Assembly: GCA_934555855.1 (NCBI GenBank)
Contig: CAKTFL010000097.1
Coordinates: forward strand, 1-7,442
Direction: 5' to 3'
Source: an uncultured Sphingomonas sp.
GTDB lineage: Bacteria > Pseudomonadota > Alphaproteobacteria > Sphingomonadales > Sphingomonadaceae
DNA: 7,442 bases
Below are positions 5,600 to 7,442 of this stretch, one piece after another. Below the pieces are notes generated by a model, which did not search any database, was not told where the DNA came from, and worked only from the letters and a program-made list of their open reading frames with translations. Numbering within the stretch: the first letter of the stretch is position 1; the number at the start of each line of letters is the position of its first letter. The translations under genes were made by a program, and so were the position numbers.

Positions 5600-7227
5600 G
5601 CCGCACGGTCGTGCTGCTCGGCGGCGGCGCGTTGCTCGCCCTGGCGGTCGCCGGTCCGGCATTGGCGCAGCAGCGGGACGGCGGCGGCGGTCGCGGGCGG
5701 GTGCAGGCGGCGCCCTATGTGGAGGTCGGCCAGCTGCTCGACGCCGACCTGAACGGCGGCGACACGGTGACCTACACCAGCGTCGCGGCCGGCATCGATG
5801 CCGCCGTCAACACGGGGCGCACCTCCGCCCAGCTGAGCTATCGTTACGAACACCGCATCAGCTGGGACGGCGATCTGGGCGATGACGATGCTCATTACGG
5901 CCTTGCGCGTGTCGCAACGCGGCTGACACCGTGGTTGAGCCTGGAGGCGGGCGGCCTCGCGACGCGGACGCGGTCGAACATCGGCGGTGACGCGCCCGGG
6001 CTGCTGCTCGGCAACGACGACAATATATCCCAGATCTACGCCGTCTATGCGGGGCCGAGCGTCGCGACCCAGGTCGGCGCTCTCAACATCGGCGCGGATT
6101 ATCGCCTTGGTTACACCAAGGTGGAAACGCCGGGCGCGACGCCTCTCGTCGCGGGCCAGCCCCGGCTCGATTATTACGACGACTCGATGGGTCATGTCGC
6201 GACCGCCAGGATCGGCGTCGGGCCGGGCGCCGTGTTCCCCTTCGGCCTGACGCTGAGCGGGGGCTATGAACGCGAAGACTCGGGCCAGCTCGATGGCCGG
6301 TTCGAGGATGCGTATGGCCGGCTCGACGCGCTGCTGCCGGTCTCGGCAAATCTCGCGCTTCAGGGCGGGGTGGGATATGAGAAGCTGACCACCAGCAGCC
6401 GTCCGCCCCTGCTCACGCCGGCAGGCCTGCCGATCACCGACGGCAACGGCCGATTCGTGACGAACGACGCCGCGCCACGCCGCGTCGATTACCGCACGGA
6501 CGGGCTCTACTACGATGCGGGCGTGGTCTGGCGACCCAATCGCCGTACCTCCGTGGCGTTCGCGGTGGGCCGGCGGTACGGCAGCACCATCTATACCGGG
6601 CAGGCGAGTTGGGCGGCGTCGCGGACTGTGGGCCTGTCAGTGAACGTCTATGACAGCGTCGAGACGTTCGGCCATCAGCTGCGCGACAATATCGGCTCGC
6701 TGCCGACCAGCTTCGTCACCGCCCGCGACCAGTACAGTCAGCAGTTCAACGGCTGCGTGTTCGGCACCAGCGGATCGACGCCGGGCTCCTGCCTGACCAG
6801 CGTGCTACAGTCGATCACGACGGCCAGCTATCGCACCCGCGGCATCGACGCCGTGCTGAGCGCCACGCGAGGGCTGACGACCTATGGCGTTGGTGCCGGC
6901 TATGTGAACCGCAAGCTGCATTCGCGCAGCAATGCGGTCGGCGTGTCGCTCTATGGCTTGGAAGACGAGAGCTACTACGCGCAAGGGTTCCTGGCCCGCA
7001 CGCTCAGCCCCGTGTCGACGGTCAGCGCCAACATTTTCCTGAACTATTACGACCCGGCCACGCCCCTTTCGGCCCAGATCTGGTCCTATGGCGCGACGGG
7101 CAGCTACAATCACGCATTCGGGCGGATCAGCACCACGGCGAGCGTCGGGCTGTACAGCTTCAAGGTCGGCGAACTCGACAGCGACCTGTTCGCCCAGGCG
7201 GCGCTCGCGGCGCGCTATACCTTCTGA
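5596..7227 (+). CDS. PEP-CTERM system-associated outer membrane beta-barrel protein
   Basis: A 543-residue protein starting at GTG with a GTGA overlap on the kinase stop. The N-terminus (SRTVVLLGGGALLALAVAG, then PALA|QQ) is a Sec signal peptide with predicted cleavage after A24. A short Gly/Arg-rich stretch (27-36) follows. The mature part alternates aromatic and hydrophobic residues with short polar turns throughout, for example SAQLSYRYEHRISW and AALAARYTF, and it ends in Phe as outer-membrane barrels do. Two cysteines only, C387 and C399, flank a Gly/Ser-rich loop (GCVFG to SCL) and could form a disulfide. It belongs by context and appearance to the TIGR03016-type family, whose function is not established. 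Its place between the kinase and the ATPase, and the lack of a membrane-spanning part in the short OPX lipoprotein, suggest it could be the outer-membrane conduit for the polysaccharide; that is inference. An earlier in-frame ATG at 5506 would add 30 residues read from kinase DNA and bury the signal peptide, so it is not used. Confidence 0.9.
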   Translation: MSRTVVLLGGGALLALAVAGPALAQQRDGGGGRGRVQAAPYVEVGQLLDADLNGGDTVTYTSVAAGIDAAVNTGRTSAQLSYRYEHRISWDGDLGDDDAHYGLARVATRLTPWLSLEAGGLATRTRSNIGGDAPGLLLGNDDNISQIYAVYAGPSVATQVGALNIGADYRLGYTKVETPGATPLVAGQPRLDYYDDSMGHVATARIGVGPGAVFPFGLTLSGGYEREDSGQLDGRFEDAYGRLDALLPVSANLALQGGVGYEKLTTSSRPPLLTPAGLPITDGNGRFVTNDAAPRRVDYRTDGLYYDAGVVWRPNRRTSVAFAVGRRYGSTIYTGQASWAASRTVGLSVNVYDSVETFGHQLRDNIGSLPTSFVTARDQYSQQFNGCVFGTSGSTPGSCLTSVLQSITTASYRTRGIDAVLSATRGLTTYGVGAGYVNRKLHSRSNAVGVSLYGLEDESYYAQGFLARTLSPVSTVSANIFLNYYDPATPLSAQIWSYGATGSYNHAFGRISTTASVGLYSFKVGELDSDLFAQAALAARYTF

Positions 7228-7237
7228 GGACGAGGCC

Positions 7238-7442
7238 ATGTACGAGAAACATTTCGGGCTGACCGGCCGCCCCTTCCAGCTGACGCCGGATCCGGCCTTC
7301 TGGTACGAGACCGCAACCCATCGCAAGGCGATGACCTATCTGGGCTATGGCGTCAGCCAGGGCGAGGGGTTCGTGGTGGTCACCGGAGACATCGGCGCCG
7401 GCAAGACGACGCTGATGGGGCATCTGCTGGCCAGCATCGACC
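7238..7442 (+). CDS. XrtA/PEP-CTERM system-associated AAA ATPase (ExeA/GspA-like), 3' end cut by window edge
   Basis: The first 68 residues of an AAA-type ATPase are visible. The protein begins MYEKHFGLTGRPFQLTPDP, the characteristic opening of the ExeA/GspA-like family, followed by FWYETATHRKAMTYLGYGV and the Walker A motif GDIGAGKTT (50-58, with K56). Walker B and the remaining roughly 200 or more residues lie beyond the window. It starts 10 nt after the beta-barrel stop; GAGGA (7226-7230) lies 7 nt before the ATG and serves as SD. The family (TIGR03015 type) is a constant member of PEP-CTERM exopolysaccharide loci. ExeA relatives help assemble secretin complexes through peptidoglycan, so a role in assembling the export apparatus is possible but unproven. 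Confidence 0.92.
   Translation, partial: MYEKHFGLTGRPFQLTPDPAFWYETATHRKAMTYLGYGVSQGEGFVVVTGDIGAGKTTLMGHLLASID

Overview
The window is a compact, all-plus-strand stretch of an exosortase A (XrtA / PEP-CTERM) exopolysaccharide locus from a GC-rich Gram-negative bacterium. The gene set and order, the high GC, the outer-membrane components and the coding style fit a sphingomonad-type alphaproteobacterium. This taxonomic call is inferred from locus architecture, since no rRNA or other marker is present.

Layout: (1) positions 2-1105, the C-terminal two thirds of an AMP-forming acyl-CoA ligase of the exosortase A-associated family, truncated by the left window edge; (2) 1102-2319, a PLP-dependent decarboxylase of the DAP/ornithine decarboxylase fold, coupled to the ligase by an ATGA overlap; (3) 2320-2423, the only real intergenic gap, holding a small palindrome, a strong hairpin and a Shine-Dalgarno (SD) site; (4) 2424-3077, a short outer-membrane polysaccharide export lipoprotein (OPX, Wza-like but truncated relative to Wza); (5) 3090-4601, a Wzz/Wzc-like polysaccharide chain-length determinant; (6) 4598-5599, a separate cytoplasmic BY-type tyrosine autokinase; (7) 5596-7227, a PEP-CTERM-system outer-membrane beta-barrel protein; (8) 7238-7442, the N-terminus of the locus's ExeA/GspA-like AAA ATPase, cut by the right edge.

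How it fits together: genes 4-6 form a split Wza/Wzc export machine (outer-membrane lipoprotein, inner-membrane co-polymerase, detached kinase). The beta-barrel is a plausible outer-membrane conduit partner for the short OPX protein. The ATPase is a standard member of these loci with no settled role. The ligase and decarboxylase look like a small two-step activation and decarboxylation module that travels with exosortase A loci. Their substrate is unknown, and the decarboxylase active-site motifs seen here differ from those of true diaminopimelate or ornithine decarboxylases.

Every gene junction except 2320-2423 overlaps by 4 nt or is separated by 10-12 nt, so the export genes from 2424 onward are almost certainly one operon, and the ligase and decarboxylase are translationally coupled. 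The exosortase itself, PEP-CTERM substrates, glycosyltransferases, tRNAs, mobile elements and CRISPR arrays are not in this window. The families are already named; what is least understood is the ligase/decarboxylase chemistry, the OPX plus beta-barrel pairing and the RNA structures at two gene starts.
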